Assembly: GCA_963931435.1 (NCBI GenBank)
Contig: OZ007012.1
Span: 434,001-498,000 of the forward strand
DNA: 64,000 nucleotides
Reading direction: 5' to 3'
DNA from: Coprousia sp963931435
GTDB taxonomy: Bacteria > Actinomycetota > Coriobacteriia > Coriobacteriales > Coriobacteriaceae
The notes under the pieces were generated by a model. That model saw only the letters and a program-made list of their open reading frames with translations, did no database searches and had not been told where the DNA came from. The first letter of the stretch is position 1; each line of letters opens with the position of its first letter. The translations under genes and the position numbers were made by a program. Below, piece after piece: positions 33,794-43,300 of the stretch.

Positions 33794-36286
33794 ATGGATA
33801 AGGCGGAGAAGCGCGGCGCGGCGCAGAGGCGGGCCGAAGGCGGGCGCGGAGACGCGGCGCGGAGGCGGGCGGACGCGGGGCCCGCGCATGCCGGGACGGC
33901 CGCCGATGCAGCCGGATACGTCCGCGAGCAGCGGGCGCGCGCGATCGCGTCGCTCACCCTGGATGAGCAGCTGCGCCTCGGCGAGGGCGCCTCGTTCTGG
34001 AAGACGGTCGCGCTCCCGCGCTCCGGGGTCCCCGCGCTCACCGTCTCGGACGGTCCGTCCGGCCTGCGCCATCAGCCGGAGGGAAGCCTCGCCGCGGCGC
34101 TCGGCGCATCGGTCGAGGCCACCTGCTTCCCCTCGCCCGCCGTGGTCGCCTCGTCATGGGACGAGGACCTTGCGCGGCACGTGGGCGCGGCGATCGCGCA
34201 GGAGGCGCGCGCCCATGGGGTCGGGGTCGTGCTGGCGCCGGGGCTCAACATCAAGCGCAACCCGCTGTGCGGGCGCAACTTCGAATACCTTTCCGAGGAC
34301 CCCCTGCTCGCGGGACGCATGGGTGCCGCCGAGGTGGAGGGGATGCAGGCGCAGGGCGTGGGTGCGTGCATCAAGCACTTCGCGGCAAACTCGCAGGAGT
34401 ACAAACGCACCTCGAGCGATTCCGTGGTCGATGAGCGCACCCTGCGCGAGCTCTACCTGCGCGCCTTCGAACACGTGGTGCGCCGGGCCCGCCCGGTCAT
34501 GGTGATGAACTCGTACAACAAGGTGAACGGCGTCTACGCGAGCGACAGCGCCTGGCTCATCGGCCAGGTCCTACGCGACGAGTGGGGTTTCGACGGCGTG
34601 GTGGTGACCGACTGGGGCGGCATGCACGACCGCGCCGCCGCCTACCGGGCGGGCTGCGACCTCATGATGCCCGGGCCCGCCCGCCATGCCCGCGCCGCTG
34701 CCCGCCGTGCCCTGCGCGCCGGCGAACTCGATTCCGATCTGGTGGCCGCGTCGGCGACGCGCGTGGCCGCGCTCGCGACGGTTTCGGCCGAGGTGCTCGC
34801 GCCCCACCGCGGCGAGCCGATCGACTTCGCCGGCCACCACCTGCTCGCCCGCGAGGCCGCCGAGGCCGGTTGCGTCCTGCTCAAGAACGACGGCACCCTG
34901 CCCATCGCCCCCGGAGCGCGGGTGGCGCTCATCGGCGAGATGGCGCTCGAGCCGCGCTGCCAGGGGGCGGGCTCGAGCCATGTCAACGCCCCGCGCGTGC
35001 CCGGCATGCGGGAGGTGGCCCCAACCTGGACGTTCGCACGGGGGTATCGCGCCTCCGACGGCTCGACCTCCCCGGCGCTGCTCGCCGCCGCGGTGCGGGT
35101 GGCGCGCGCGGCCGATGTCGCCGTGGTGGTGCTGGGGCTGCCTGAGAGCTGGGAGGGGGAGGGGTTCGACCGCGCCTCGCTCGACCTCCCGGCGGGTATG
35201 AACGAGCTGGTCGAGCGCGTCGCCGAGGCGAACCCGCGCTGCGCGGTGGTGCTCCAGACCGGCTCCGCCGTCGCCTGCCCCTGGGTGGACGAGGTCGCCG
35301 CGATCCTGTGGTGCGGCCTCGCCGGCGAGGCGGTCTCGGAGGCGGCCGTGCGCGTGCTCACCGGCGCGGCCGAGCCGGCGGGGCGGCTCGCCGAGACGTG
35401 GCCGGCTGCCTACCGTCACGTGCCCGGGTCGGGGTGGTGGGGCGCCCCGCATCGCCAGGCCCAGTATCGCGAGGGCCTGTACGTGGGGTACCGCTACCAC
35501 GTGTCCTCGGGCGTGCCGCCGCTCTTCGCCTTCGGGCACGGCCTGGGCTACACGCGCTTCGCCTACGGCGCGCTGCGCATGCCCGCCGCCGATGCGGAGG
35601 GCGCCGATCCCCGCGCAGGACTCGCCGTCGAGGTCGAGCTTGCCAACGTCGGCTCCCGCACGGGATCCGAGGTGGTCCAGGTCTACGCGGAGCCGCGCGA
35701 GGCGGAGGGGCCCTACCGGCCGCGCCGCGTGCTCGCGGGGTTCGCCAAGGTGGCGCTCGCGCCGGGCGAGCGGGCCCGCGTACGGGTGGAGCTGGACCCG
35801 CGCGCCTTCATGGTCTGGGACGGCGGCTGGCGCGTCGCGGGCGGGACGTACGCCGTCCGCGCGGGCCGCTCCTCGGCGGACCTGCGCTGCGAGGCGCCGC
35901 TCGCGGTGCGCGGGGAGCGCCCCGCGACGCCGGTGGGGCAGTCCTCGACCTGGTACGCGCATCCGCAGGGGCTGCCCACGGCGCGCGATTTCGCCTGGTT
36001 GTACGGGCGCGAGGTGCCGCTCGAGCGCCGCCCGCGCAAGGGCACCTACACCGAAGAGGACTCCTTCCTCGATCTCGCGGAGACCTCGCTCGCCGCGCGG
36101 GGGATGGTGGCCCTCCTGGCGGTGCTCCTCTGCTTCTCCGGCAGGCCGGGCTCGGCCGCGTGGCGCATGGCGTTCGCCTCATCGGCCGATGCCGCGCAGT
36201 TCGGCGTCGTCAACGCATCGGGAGGAGCGCTCCCCGCCTGCTGGGTGCGCGCCCTGCTGCGCTTGGCGAACGGGCGCGGTGCCTGA
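33794..36286 (+). CDS. GH3-family beta-glycosidase
   Basis: 830 residues from ATG 33794 (GAGG shortly upstream; the earlier in-frame ATG 33716 lacks a site). There is no signal peptide, so it is cytoplasmic. The GH3 barrel carries VSDGPSGLRHQ, KHFAANSQE and GVVVTDWGGMHD with nucleophile Asp273. Then come the alpha/beta sandwich (GCVLLKNDGTLPI, GEGFDRASLDLP) and a fibronectin-III-like C-terminal domain (GSEVVQVYAEPR). The last 80 residues include a hydrophobic helix (MVALLAVLLCF). It likely hydrolyses beta-glucosides or beta-xylosides. It is downstream of the AraC gene by 176 bp, so the two may share a transcript. Confidence 0.88.
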   Translation: MDKAEKRGAAQRRAEGGRGDAARRRADAGPAHAGTAADAAGYVREQRARAIASLTLDEQLRLGEGASFWKTVALPRSGVPALTVSDGPSGLRHQPEGSLAAALGASVEATCFPSPAVVASSWDEDLARHVGAAIAQEARAHGVGVVLAPGLNIKRNPLCGRNFEYLSEDPLLAGRMGAAEVEGMQAQGVGACIKHFAANSQEYKRTSSDSVVDERTLRELYLRAFEHVVRRARPVMVMNSYNKVNGVYASDSAWLIGQVLRDEWGFDGVVVTDWGGMHDRAAAYRAGCDLMMPGPARHARAAARRALRAGELDSDLVAASATRVAALATVSAEVLAPHRGEPIDFAGHHLLAREAAEAGCVLLKNDGTLPIAPGARVALIGEMALEPRCQGAGSSHVNAPRVPGMREVAPTWTFARGYRASDGSTSPALLAAAVRVARAADVAVVVLGLPESWEGEGFDRASLDLPAGMNELVERVAEANPRCAVVLQTGSAVACPWVDEVAAILWCGLAGEAVSEAAVRVLTGAAEPAGRLAETWPAAYRHVPGSGWWGAPHRQAQYREGLYVGYRYHVSSGVPPLFAFGHGLGYTRFAYGALRMPAADAEGADPRAGLAVEVELANVGSRTGSEVVQVYAEPREAEGPYRPRRVLAGFAKVALAPGERARVRVELDPRAFMVWDGGWRVAGGTYAVRAGRSSADLRCEAPLAVRGERPATPVGQSSTWYAHPQGLPTARDFAWLYGREVPLERRPRKGTYTEEDSFLDLAETSLAARGMVALLAVLLCFSGRPGSAAWRMAFASSADAAQFGVVNASGGALPACWVRALLRLANGRGA

Positions 36287-36379
36287 GGGGTGCCGCGACA
36301 TCGTGCGCCGCGGCGGTGATAGAACGCGCCGGTTTGTGGTAGAAGGCACTCAGGGAAACGCTGAGGAAAGGTGCGCGCT

Positions 36380-37258
36380 ATGGAGACACGGGAAACGGGA
36401 CGCCCGGCGGGCGGCAAGGTGGCGCTCGTCCTGGAGGGCGGCAGCATGCGCTGCCAGTTCACGGCGGGCGTGACCGACGTGATGCTCGAGCACGGCCTCG
36501 GGGCCGATGCGTGCTTCGGCGTCTCGGCGGGCGCGCTGGTGGGCCTGAGCTTCAAGGCGCGTCAGATCGGGCGCACCAACCGCGTCAACCTGGCGTTCTG
36601 CAACGACGGCCGCTACATGGGGACGCGCGCGCTGGCCTCGGGCGGCAGCGTCATCGGCTACGACTTCATGTTCAACGACGTGCAGGACCGCATCGACCCC
36701 TTCGACAACGACGCCTACCTCGCCAACCCCATGCCGCTCATCGCGACCGCGACCGACATCGTGTTCGGGACGCCGGCCTACCTGGAGGTGAGAAACGCGG
36801 TGCTCGACATCGACGCGGTGCGCGCGAGCACCTCGATGCCGCTCGTGACCCCGCCGGTCGAGATCGACGGGCACTTCTACCTCGATGGCGGGGTGGCCGA
36901 CTCGGTGCCCGTCGAGCACGCGCTCGAGGAGGAGGGGTTCGACCGCGCGATCGTGGTGCTCACCCGGCACCGCGGCTACCAGAAGGCTCCCTACGAGCTC
37001 ATGCCGGCCGCCCGCAAGCGCTATGCCGAGTACCCCTACCTGCTCGATCTTCTGGAATCGCGCCATGAGCGCTACAACCTCCAGCGCGAGCGCATCTGGG
37101 CCTACGAGCGCGAGGGCCGCGCGCTGGTCATCGCGCCGCCGCGCCCGGTGGAGGTGGGGCACGTCGAGCACGACCCCGAGAAGCTCCTCGCGCTCTATAT
37201 CCAGGGCCGCCAGGAGGGCGCCCGCGCCCTCGACGCCATGCGATCCTTCTTGGGATAG
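36380..37258 (+). CDS. Patatin-like phospholipase (YjjU/RssA-like)
   Basis: 292 residues from ATG 36380 (AAAGG upstream). The patatin fold has the oxyanion loop LEGGSMR, the nucleophile elbow GVSAG with Ser49, and the catalytic Asp169 in LDGGVAD. Patatin-like serine hydrolases of bacteria act on acyl lipids in or near the cytoplasm. No signal peptide or membrane span is visible. Family neighbours of this type are often annotated as esterases of unknown substrate. It precedes the rplM promoter and ends without an obvious terminator. Confidence 0.85.
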   Translation: METRETGRPAGGKVALVLEGGSMRCQFTAGVTDVMLEHGLGADACFGVSAGALVGLSFKARQIGRTNRVNLAFCNDGRYMGTRALASGGSVIGYDFMFNDVQDRIDPFDNDAYLANPMPLIATATDIVFGTPAYLEVRNAVLDIDAVRASTSMPLVTPPVEIDGHFYLDGGVADSVPVEHALEEEGFDRAIVVLTRHRGYQKAPYELMPAARKRYAEYPYLLDLLESRHERYNLQRERIWAYEREGRALVIAPPRPVEVGHVEHDPEKLLALYIQGRQEGARALDAMRSFLG

Positions 37259-37342
37259 CTGTTTCGATGGGGAGTTTTCCGCCCGTTGCGGAGACTCTTT
37301 GAAAATCGTTTGAAAATCGCGCCCGCGCCGCGTCGACACCCG

Positions 37343-37370
37343 TTGACGCGCGACACGGGCGCGGTATACT
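37343..37370 (+). promoter_or_regulatory. Sigma-70-type promoter for rplM-rpsI
   Basis: TTGACG (37343-37348), a 16-base spacer and TATACT (37365-37370) stand about 70 bases before the rplM start. Five of six bases match at each hexamer. Confidence 0.75.
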
Positions 37371-37438
37371 CATGCAGTTACTTTTCAGAGCCCCGTGAAT
37401 CTCTGTCAAGACACGTACTGTACATGGAGGAGTCCGAA

Positions 37439-37882
37439 GTGATTTCTAAGTCGACTCACTACGCCAAGCAGGGTGAGGTTTCCCGCAACTGGGTCCTCAT
37501 CGATGCCGAGGGTGCCGTGCTGGGCCGTCTTGCCACGCAGATCGCCACGATCCTGCGCGGGAAGAACAAGCCCCAGTTCACCCCCAACTCCGACTGCGGC
37601 GATTTCGTGGTGGTCATCAACGCCGATAAGGTCCAGCTTACCGGCAACAAGGCCGCTCACAAGACCTACTATCGCCACAGCGGTTGGAACGGCGGCCTCA
37701 AGGCGGAGAGCTTCCGCACCGCCATGGAGAAGCATCCGGAGCGGGTCATCGAGCACGCCGTGCGCGGCATGCTCCCCAAGACCACGCTTGGTCGCCAGCA
37801 GCTGACCAAGCTCAAGATCTACGCCGGCTCCGAGCATCCGCACGCGGCGCAGAACCCCGTCAAGATCGAGCTGGAGGCGTAA
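37439..37882 (+). CDS. rplM: 50S ribosomal protein L13
   Basis: 147 residues from GTG 37439; GGAGGAG at 37426-37432 fixes this start. L13 hallmarks are WVLIDAEGAVLGRLATQIA, ILRGKNKPQFTPNSDCGDFV, KTYYRHSGWNGGLK and AVRGMLPKTTLGRQQLTKLK. It is an early-assembly large-subunit protein. It is followed after three bases by rpsI, the conserved rplM-rpsI operon, with a strong promoter in front and a terminator after. Confidence 0.97.
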   Translation: MISKSTHYAKQGEVSRNWVLIDAEGAVLGRLATQIATILRGKNKPQFTPNSDCGDFVVVINADKVQLTGNKAAHKTYYRHSGWNGGLKAESFRTAMEKHPERVIEHAVRGMLPKTTLGRQQLTKLKIYAGSEHPHAAQNPVKIELEA

Positions 37883-37885
37883 AAC

Positions 37886-38281
<396 letters not shown>

Positions 38282-38308
38282 TCTTCACCGAAGATATTCG
38301 ACTGCTCT

Positions 38309-38339
38309 GGGGCTGCCGCTTCTGCGGCGGCCCCTTTTT
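38309..38339 (+). terminator. Intrinsic terminator of rplM-rpsI
   Basis: An 11-bp stem GGGGCTGCCGC / GCGGCGGCCCC with loop TTCT, followed by TTTTT. Confidence 0.9.
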
Positions 38340-38476
38340 CATGGACGTGGATCTTGCTGGGGAAGAAGCGGCGCCGTGCGAGCCGGCGCCCGCGCTTAGC
38401 CCCCCGCTGCGATTTGCGGTACCATAAAGGGGTCTGTTGGCAATTTTCAGAGGCATTGGAACGACCGAGGGAGATC

Positions 38477-38974
38477 ATGCTCAAGCGATTTCTGAGCGCA
38501 CTGCACCTTCACGGTAAGAGCAACGTGCTCCTGTCTCCGCTTGCGGGCAGGGTTATCCCGCTTTCTGAGGTAAATGACGCCATCTTCGCATCGGGTTCGC
38601 TGGGGGAGGGCGTCGCCGTCCAGCCCACGGGCACCAAGGTGGTGGCCCCTGCCGATTCCAAGGTCAAGGCGGTGTTTCCCACCGGCCACGCCGTGGCCCT
38701 CCACACCGACAACGGGCTCGATGTCCTCATCCACGTGGGGCTCGAGACCTACAAGCTCGATGGCCGCCATTTCACGGTGCACGCATCCGTGGGCGACGAA
38801 GTCAAGAAAGGCGATGTGCTCATCGAGTTCGATCGCGACGCCATCTGCGCCGAGGGGTTTGATATTACGGTTCCCATCCTCATCTGCAACGCGGTAGAGT
38901 ATGCAAGTATCAAGGGCAACGTCGGCTGCACCGTCTCAGAGCTCGAGCAGCTGATAGTGACCCGCGAGCGCTAG
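38477..38974 (+). CDS. crr: PTS EIIA component, glucose family
   Basis: 165 residues from ATG 38477 (GAGGGAG upstream), a free-standing EIIA-Glc domain. Sequence marks are SPLAGRVIPLSEV, GEGVAVQPTG and VVAPADSKV. His86 in LIHVGLETYKL is the phosphorylated residue and His76 (VALHTDNG) the partner. It accepts phosphate from HPr and donates it to glucose-family EIIB domains, and in some bacteria signals catabolite control. It is followed by nagB on the same strand after 51 bp, suggesting a link with N-acetylglucosamine or glucosamine use. The matching EIIBC is not in the window. Confidence 0.92.
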   Translation: MLKRFLSALHLHGKSNVLLSPLAGRVIPLSEVNDAIFASGSLGEGVAVQPTGTKVVAPADSKVKAVFPTGHAVALHTDNGLDVLIHVGLETYKLDGRHFTVHASVGDEVKKGDVLIEFDRDAICAEGFDITVPILICNAVEYASIKGNVGCTVSELEQLIVTRER

Positions 38975-38981
38975 CAACAAG

Positions 38982-38998
38982 GCGCACCGCCGGTGCGC
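38982..38998. repeat. 17-bp palindrome between crr and nagB
   Basis: GCGCACCG, a single central C, then CGGTGCGC: a perfect dyad just before the nagB ribosome site. It could be an operator or a transcript hairpin modulating nagB. Confidence 0.55.
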
Positions 38999-39025
38999 GC
39001 AACGGTGATGGCGAAAGGAGCCTTC

Positions 39026-39760
39026 ATGTTCAAGATCGTCCATGCCCGCGACTACCGTGATATGAGCCGCAAGGTGGCCAATATCATCTCCGCGCAGGTG
39101 ATCCTCAAGCCCGATTGCGTCCTCGGCCTGGCGACCGGGTCGACCCCCATCGGCGCCTACCAGCAGCTCGCCGATTGGAACCGGCGCGGTGACTGCGATT
39201 TCTCGCAGGTATCCACCTACAACCTCGACGAGTACCGCGGCCTCAGCCACGACGATCCGCAGAGCTACCACTACTTCATGAAGACCAACTTCTTCGACCA
39301 CATCAACATCGACCCGGCGAACACCCATGTGCCCGATGGCTCGAACCCCGATGCCGAGGCGGCCTGCAGCGAGTACGATCGCATCGTTGCCGCCGCGGGC
39401 TACCCCGACCTGCAGCTGCTGGGCATCGGCAACAACGGGCATATCGGCTTCAACGAGCCCGACGACCACTTCTCCAAGGGCACGCATTGCGTCGATCTGA
39501 CCGAGTCCACCATCCAGGCCAACAGCCGCCTGTTCGACCGCATCGAGGACGTGCCGCGCCAAGCCTACACCATGGGCGTGCAGACCATCATGTTCGCCAA
39601 GATGATCGTCGTCGCCGCCAACGGCGCCGCCAAGGCGCAGGCGGTGCATGACATGTGCTTCGGGCCGGTCACGCCGCAGTGCCCCGCCTCCATCCTGCAG
39701 CTCCACGACAACGTGGTCGTGGTCGCCGATACCGAGGCGCTCGCGCTCTGCCCGGAGTGA
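39026..39760 (+). CDS. nagB: Glucosamine-6-phosphate deaminase
   Basis: 244 residues from ATG 39026 with AAAGGAG upstream. NagB family motifs are LGLATGSTPIGAYQQL (phosphate loop), TYNLDEYRGL with the catalytic Asp, and GIGNNGHIGFNEP with the catalytic His and Glu. It converts glucosamine 6-phosphate to fructose 6-phosphate plus ammonia in the cytoplasm. This fits the use of mucin amino sugars, in line with the M60 peptidase. The E. coli allosteric C-terminal extension is shorter here. No nagA lies in the window. Confidence 0.93.
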   Translation: MFKIVHARDYRDMSRKVANIISAQVILKPDCVLGLATGSTPIGAYQQLADWNRRGDCDFSQVSTYNLDEYRGLSHDDPQSYHYFMKTNFFDHINIDPANTHVPDGSNPDAEAACSEYDRIVAAAGYPDLQLLGIGNNGHIGFNEPDDHFSKGTHCVDLTESTIQANSRLFDRIEDVPRQAYTMGVQTIMFAKMIVVAANGAAKAQAVHDMCFGPVTPQCPASILQLHDNVVVVADTEALALCPE

Positions 39761-39843
39761 CAGGCGCGTGGAGGAGTATTGGCTCGGGATGCCTTTTAGC
39801 CGACCCACCGAGTGCTCTGATAGCTGCTCACAGCTTCGCAGGG

Positions 39844-39883
39844 GATCCGATTCCGGAGCTTTTCCGGGGTCGGGTTCTTTTTT
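39844..39883 (+). terminator. Probable intrinsic terminator after nagB
   Basis: GATCCGATTCCGGA pairs, with G-U pairs, to TCCGGGGTCGGGTTC and is followed by TTTTTT. The stem is imperfect but the T-run is strong. Confidence 0.65.
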
Positions 39884-39973
39884 GTATCTGCGGGAGCCAT
39901 CTCATTCGCGTGGCGGGTTTTCTGGTAGCTGGAACGTTGGCTCGGCCGTGTGACGCATCCTCCAGATGGCGCG

Positions 39974-40228
39974 ATCTGAACGATATCTGAATGGGGTCCA
40001 ACCACAGGCGCGCTCGAAACATGAGGTCCCGTTAGCATAAGCCTCCAGGCGCGCGGCGAACGAATCCGCCAACGGCGGCAACGGGTCCGCCAAAAGAGAT
40101 CAAGTACTATCATAAATAATATAAAACAATAAAAGAGTAGTATAAGACACTGTATACCATGGCAGCTGGCTGATGGAGAGCGCGCGAACCGCCTTACCGG
40201 GTTCTGAAAGAATCTGACCGGAGTCTGA
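39974..40228 (+). promoter_or_regulatory. Direct TCTGA repeats and AT-rich promoter region before the BTAD regulator
   Basis: ATCTGAACGAT is followed directly by ATCTGAATGGG (TCTGA at 39975 and 39986, 11 apart). A second cluster has TCTGA at 40203, 40213 and 40224 (steps 10 and 11). Between them, about 40095-40160 is strikingly AT-rich (ATAATATAAAAC, AGTATAAGACAC) and likely holds the promoter. SARP/BTAD activators bind direct repeats spaced 11 bp, so this may be an autoregulatory site. The rest of the 550-bp gap has no gene. Confidence 0.5.
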
Positions 40229-40311
40229 ACCCGGGATCGGATTCAACGAAAAACTGAGGGATCCGTCCGCGTTCCGTCCGTATGGTTGATGGACCGAGAG
40301 AGGGAGGACCC

Positions 40312-43300
40312 GTGGTCGGAGGATTCGAGATCGTTGACGAGGCGCGGGCTCGCGCCGTGCGCACCGTGCCCGAGGCGGCGTCCGTTGTGCGCGTCGCGTC
40401 GGGCGAGGTGGTCGGCGGCGGCCGCGGCGAGGGTTTCGCGGCACCGCATCGGTTCCCCATGGGGGCGAGCTTCACGGTGCGCCGGGAGGACCTGATGCGC
40501 GAGGTGGTGCGCTCGGCGCGCGATGCTGGCATCGTCCTCGTGGTGGCCCCCGCGGGGTTCGGCAAGACCGCGCTCCTCATCCAGTACGTCGAGGAGGTGC
40601 GGAGCGACCCGGGGCGCGGGGTGGCGGTGCTGCTCGATGTCGAGGGATGCTCGGCAAGCGAGGTGCGCAAGCGCATGGGCGGCATCGTCGAGACGCTGGA
40701 CGCCGCGGCGCATCCGCTCATCGCTCTCGACAACCTGTCCCCGTGGTCTTCGGGCAAGGTGGAGGAGTTTGCAAGCGACCTGCGCACCCTGCGCGACAAG
40801 GGCTTCGAGGTGGTCGCCTCGTGCGAGCCGACGTGCCGATCGCTCATGAAGCGGCTGGGTGACGCGGCGAAGCTGAACGCGCAGGCCCTCAAGGTGCGTC
40901 CGCGCGAATACGCGGCATGGATGAAGACGTTCTCGATCGACCGGACGCTCGACGTGTACCGCCTCACGCAGGGCATCCCCGTGCTCATCGCCGCGCTGGG
41001 GGCCTGGGGTCCGCAGGGGGCGGGCGGCATGGAGGCGCTGGACGGATGCGTGGACGAGCTGTATCGCGGTGTGTTCCAGGCGGTGCTACGCGAGGGCGAG
41101 CGCCTCGCCCGGGCGGCGAGCCTGATGCTGTTGATGGGCGAGGGCTCGATCGATGACATCGGGCGCTGCGGACCGCCGGTCGCGCCCGAGGTGCTCGTGC
41201 GCCTCACGCATGATTACCCGGTGTTCGGCTACGATGCCGCGGCGCAGGCGTTCGCGTGCCTGGGGACAGCGCCCGGGGCTCTTGCGAGCGTGCGCGAGCA
41301 GATAGCCGCCTCGTATCCGGCGCTCGTGAAGCGCGCGGCACGCATCCTGCTGCGTGCCCGAAGAACCGATGAGGCGGTGGCGCTCGCACGGGACCACCTG
41401 GCGCCGGGGGCGCAGCTGGAGCTCATCGAGGAGTTCCCGGTCCGGTTCTCGTTCGCGGGCCATGCGCGCTACGTCGCCGACGCGATCGATGCGGGCGAGC
41501 GGGCGGGGCGGCTGCCGGAGCCGGGTGTCGCGGTGACGCTCGCGCGCTACACCGCCTTGATCCTGCTGGGCGACTTCAAGCTCGCCGGGGCCTGCGCCGC
41601 TCGGCTGAGGGCCCGCGCGCACCAGGTCGTCGAGGAGGTGGACGCGGGAGACTGGGCGTGCGCCCGCGCCCTCGCGGGCCTTTGGGGCGGATACGAGGGC
41701 ATCGTCCTTCCGCAGGTCAGCTTCCCCCAGGCGGCGGGGGCGAGTGGGGACGATGCGAAGGCGGTCGAGGACCTGGCGCGGGCCCTCGGGCGGTTCTTCG
41801 CGACCGACACCCCGAGGGGCCTCCGCCATCGCCGTCCGGCGCCGCAGGGACGCCTCGAGGTGGATGTGCCGTATGTGCTCGGCAGGTGCGCCGAGTTGGT
41901 GGACGAGGCGGCGCGCGGCGAGATGGACGCGCCCGGCGAGCGCGACGGGGAGCTCGAAGAGGCCGCGCGCAGGATGCGGGACAGGCAGCTCGCGCCGCTC
42001 TGCCTCCTGATCAGGCTCGTCCTCTCGATGCGGCGCCTGTTCGCCGGCGCCCCGGTGACCGACGAGCGCGCGTTCTCGGATGCGGGCACCATGGCGATAC
42101 GCCTATCCGACCAGCCCCTGCAGCTTCTCTGCATGATGCTGGAGGGCTGGCAGAACCTCGCCGTCAACCAGATGGTCAACGCCCAGTTCCGCGGGCAGCA
42201 GGTGCTGCGGCTCGCCGGACCGGAGCCGACGCTGCTGCGCGCATGGTCGCGGGTGCTCGAGCGCTCGGCGCACCTCATGAGTGCCTCGCGCGTGGCGGTC
42301 GGCGAGGAAGCGGAGCTCGTCGATCTCGCGCGCCGCGACGTCGAGCCCGCGGAGGCGTGGTCGACGGCCCTGACGCTCTCCGCGGCGCATCTCGATGGCG
42401 AGTTGGCTGCCTGGTGCTCGCTGCACAAGCAGGAACTCGCCGCGCCCGAGCTGCGACTGCCGGCTCGGCTTGCCATGACGTCCATGGGCACGGCGGCAGA
42501 CGCCCTGCGGCGCCTCGTGCCCGCCTCGCTCGCGGGAGATCCCCGCGCTGTCGGAGAAGTGGAGCCCGACCCGGTGTTCCAGGTGATCGAGGGGAGGGTC
42601 CAGCTGGAGACGGGGCAGTTCGGGTTCAAGCTGCTGGGAGGGTTCAGCATCGAGCGCAACGGGCACATCATCACCGATGCCATCTGGCGTCGCCGGAAGG
42701 TGAGCATACTCGCGGCTCGGCTCGTGCTGGCCATGGGCTCGTTCGTGAGCCGGCAGATCCTGATGGACGAGCTGTGGCCGGGGTGCGACTACAAGCATGC
42801 GCGCGACAGCCTCTATTCGGCGCTCTCCGTCCTGCGCAAGGCGATGGGGCAGGTGAGGGGCGGCCCGCAGTTCGTCATCTCCCAAGGGGAGGGCGTCGCC
42901 GTCAACAACGAGTTCGTTGTCTCGGATATATACCAGTTCGAGATGCTGGCACGCACGGTCCTGCTCAAGCGCGCGGGGGTCACCGCGCCCCAGCTCATCG
43001 ATGCCTGCCTCAAGATCGAGCAGGTCTACCAGGGCCCGCTCTACGTGCCCGATCGGGGGAATCCGGCGTTCTTCCTGCGCATGCGCTCGGTGCTGCAGAC
43101 CAAGTTCGTCGACTGCATGCTGCGCGGCGTCGAGACGGCGCTCGACGAGGAGGACCTCGCCTCCGCGTCCTGGATGACGGAGGCGGCGCTCGGACAGGCT
43201 CCCGTGCGCGAGGACGTGGTGCGCGCGGCGATGCGCGTCTACGACTTGGGAGGCAGGCGCACCGATGTCGTGGAGCTCTACCGCAAGCACGCGCGCTATC

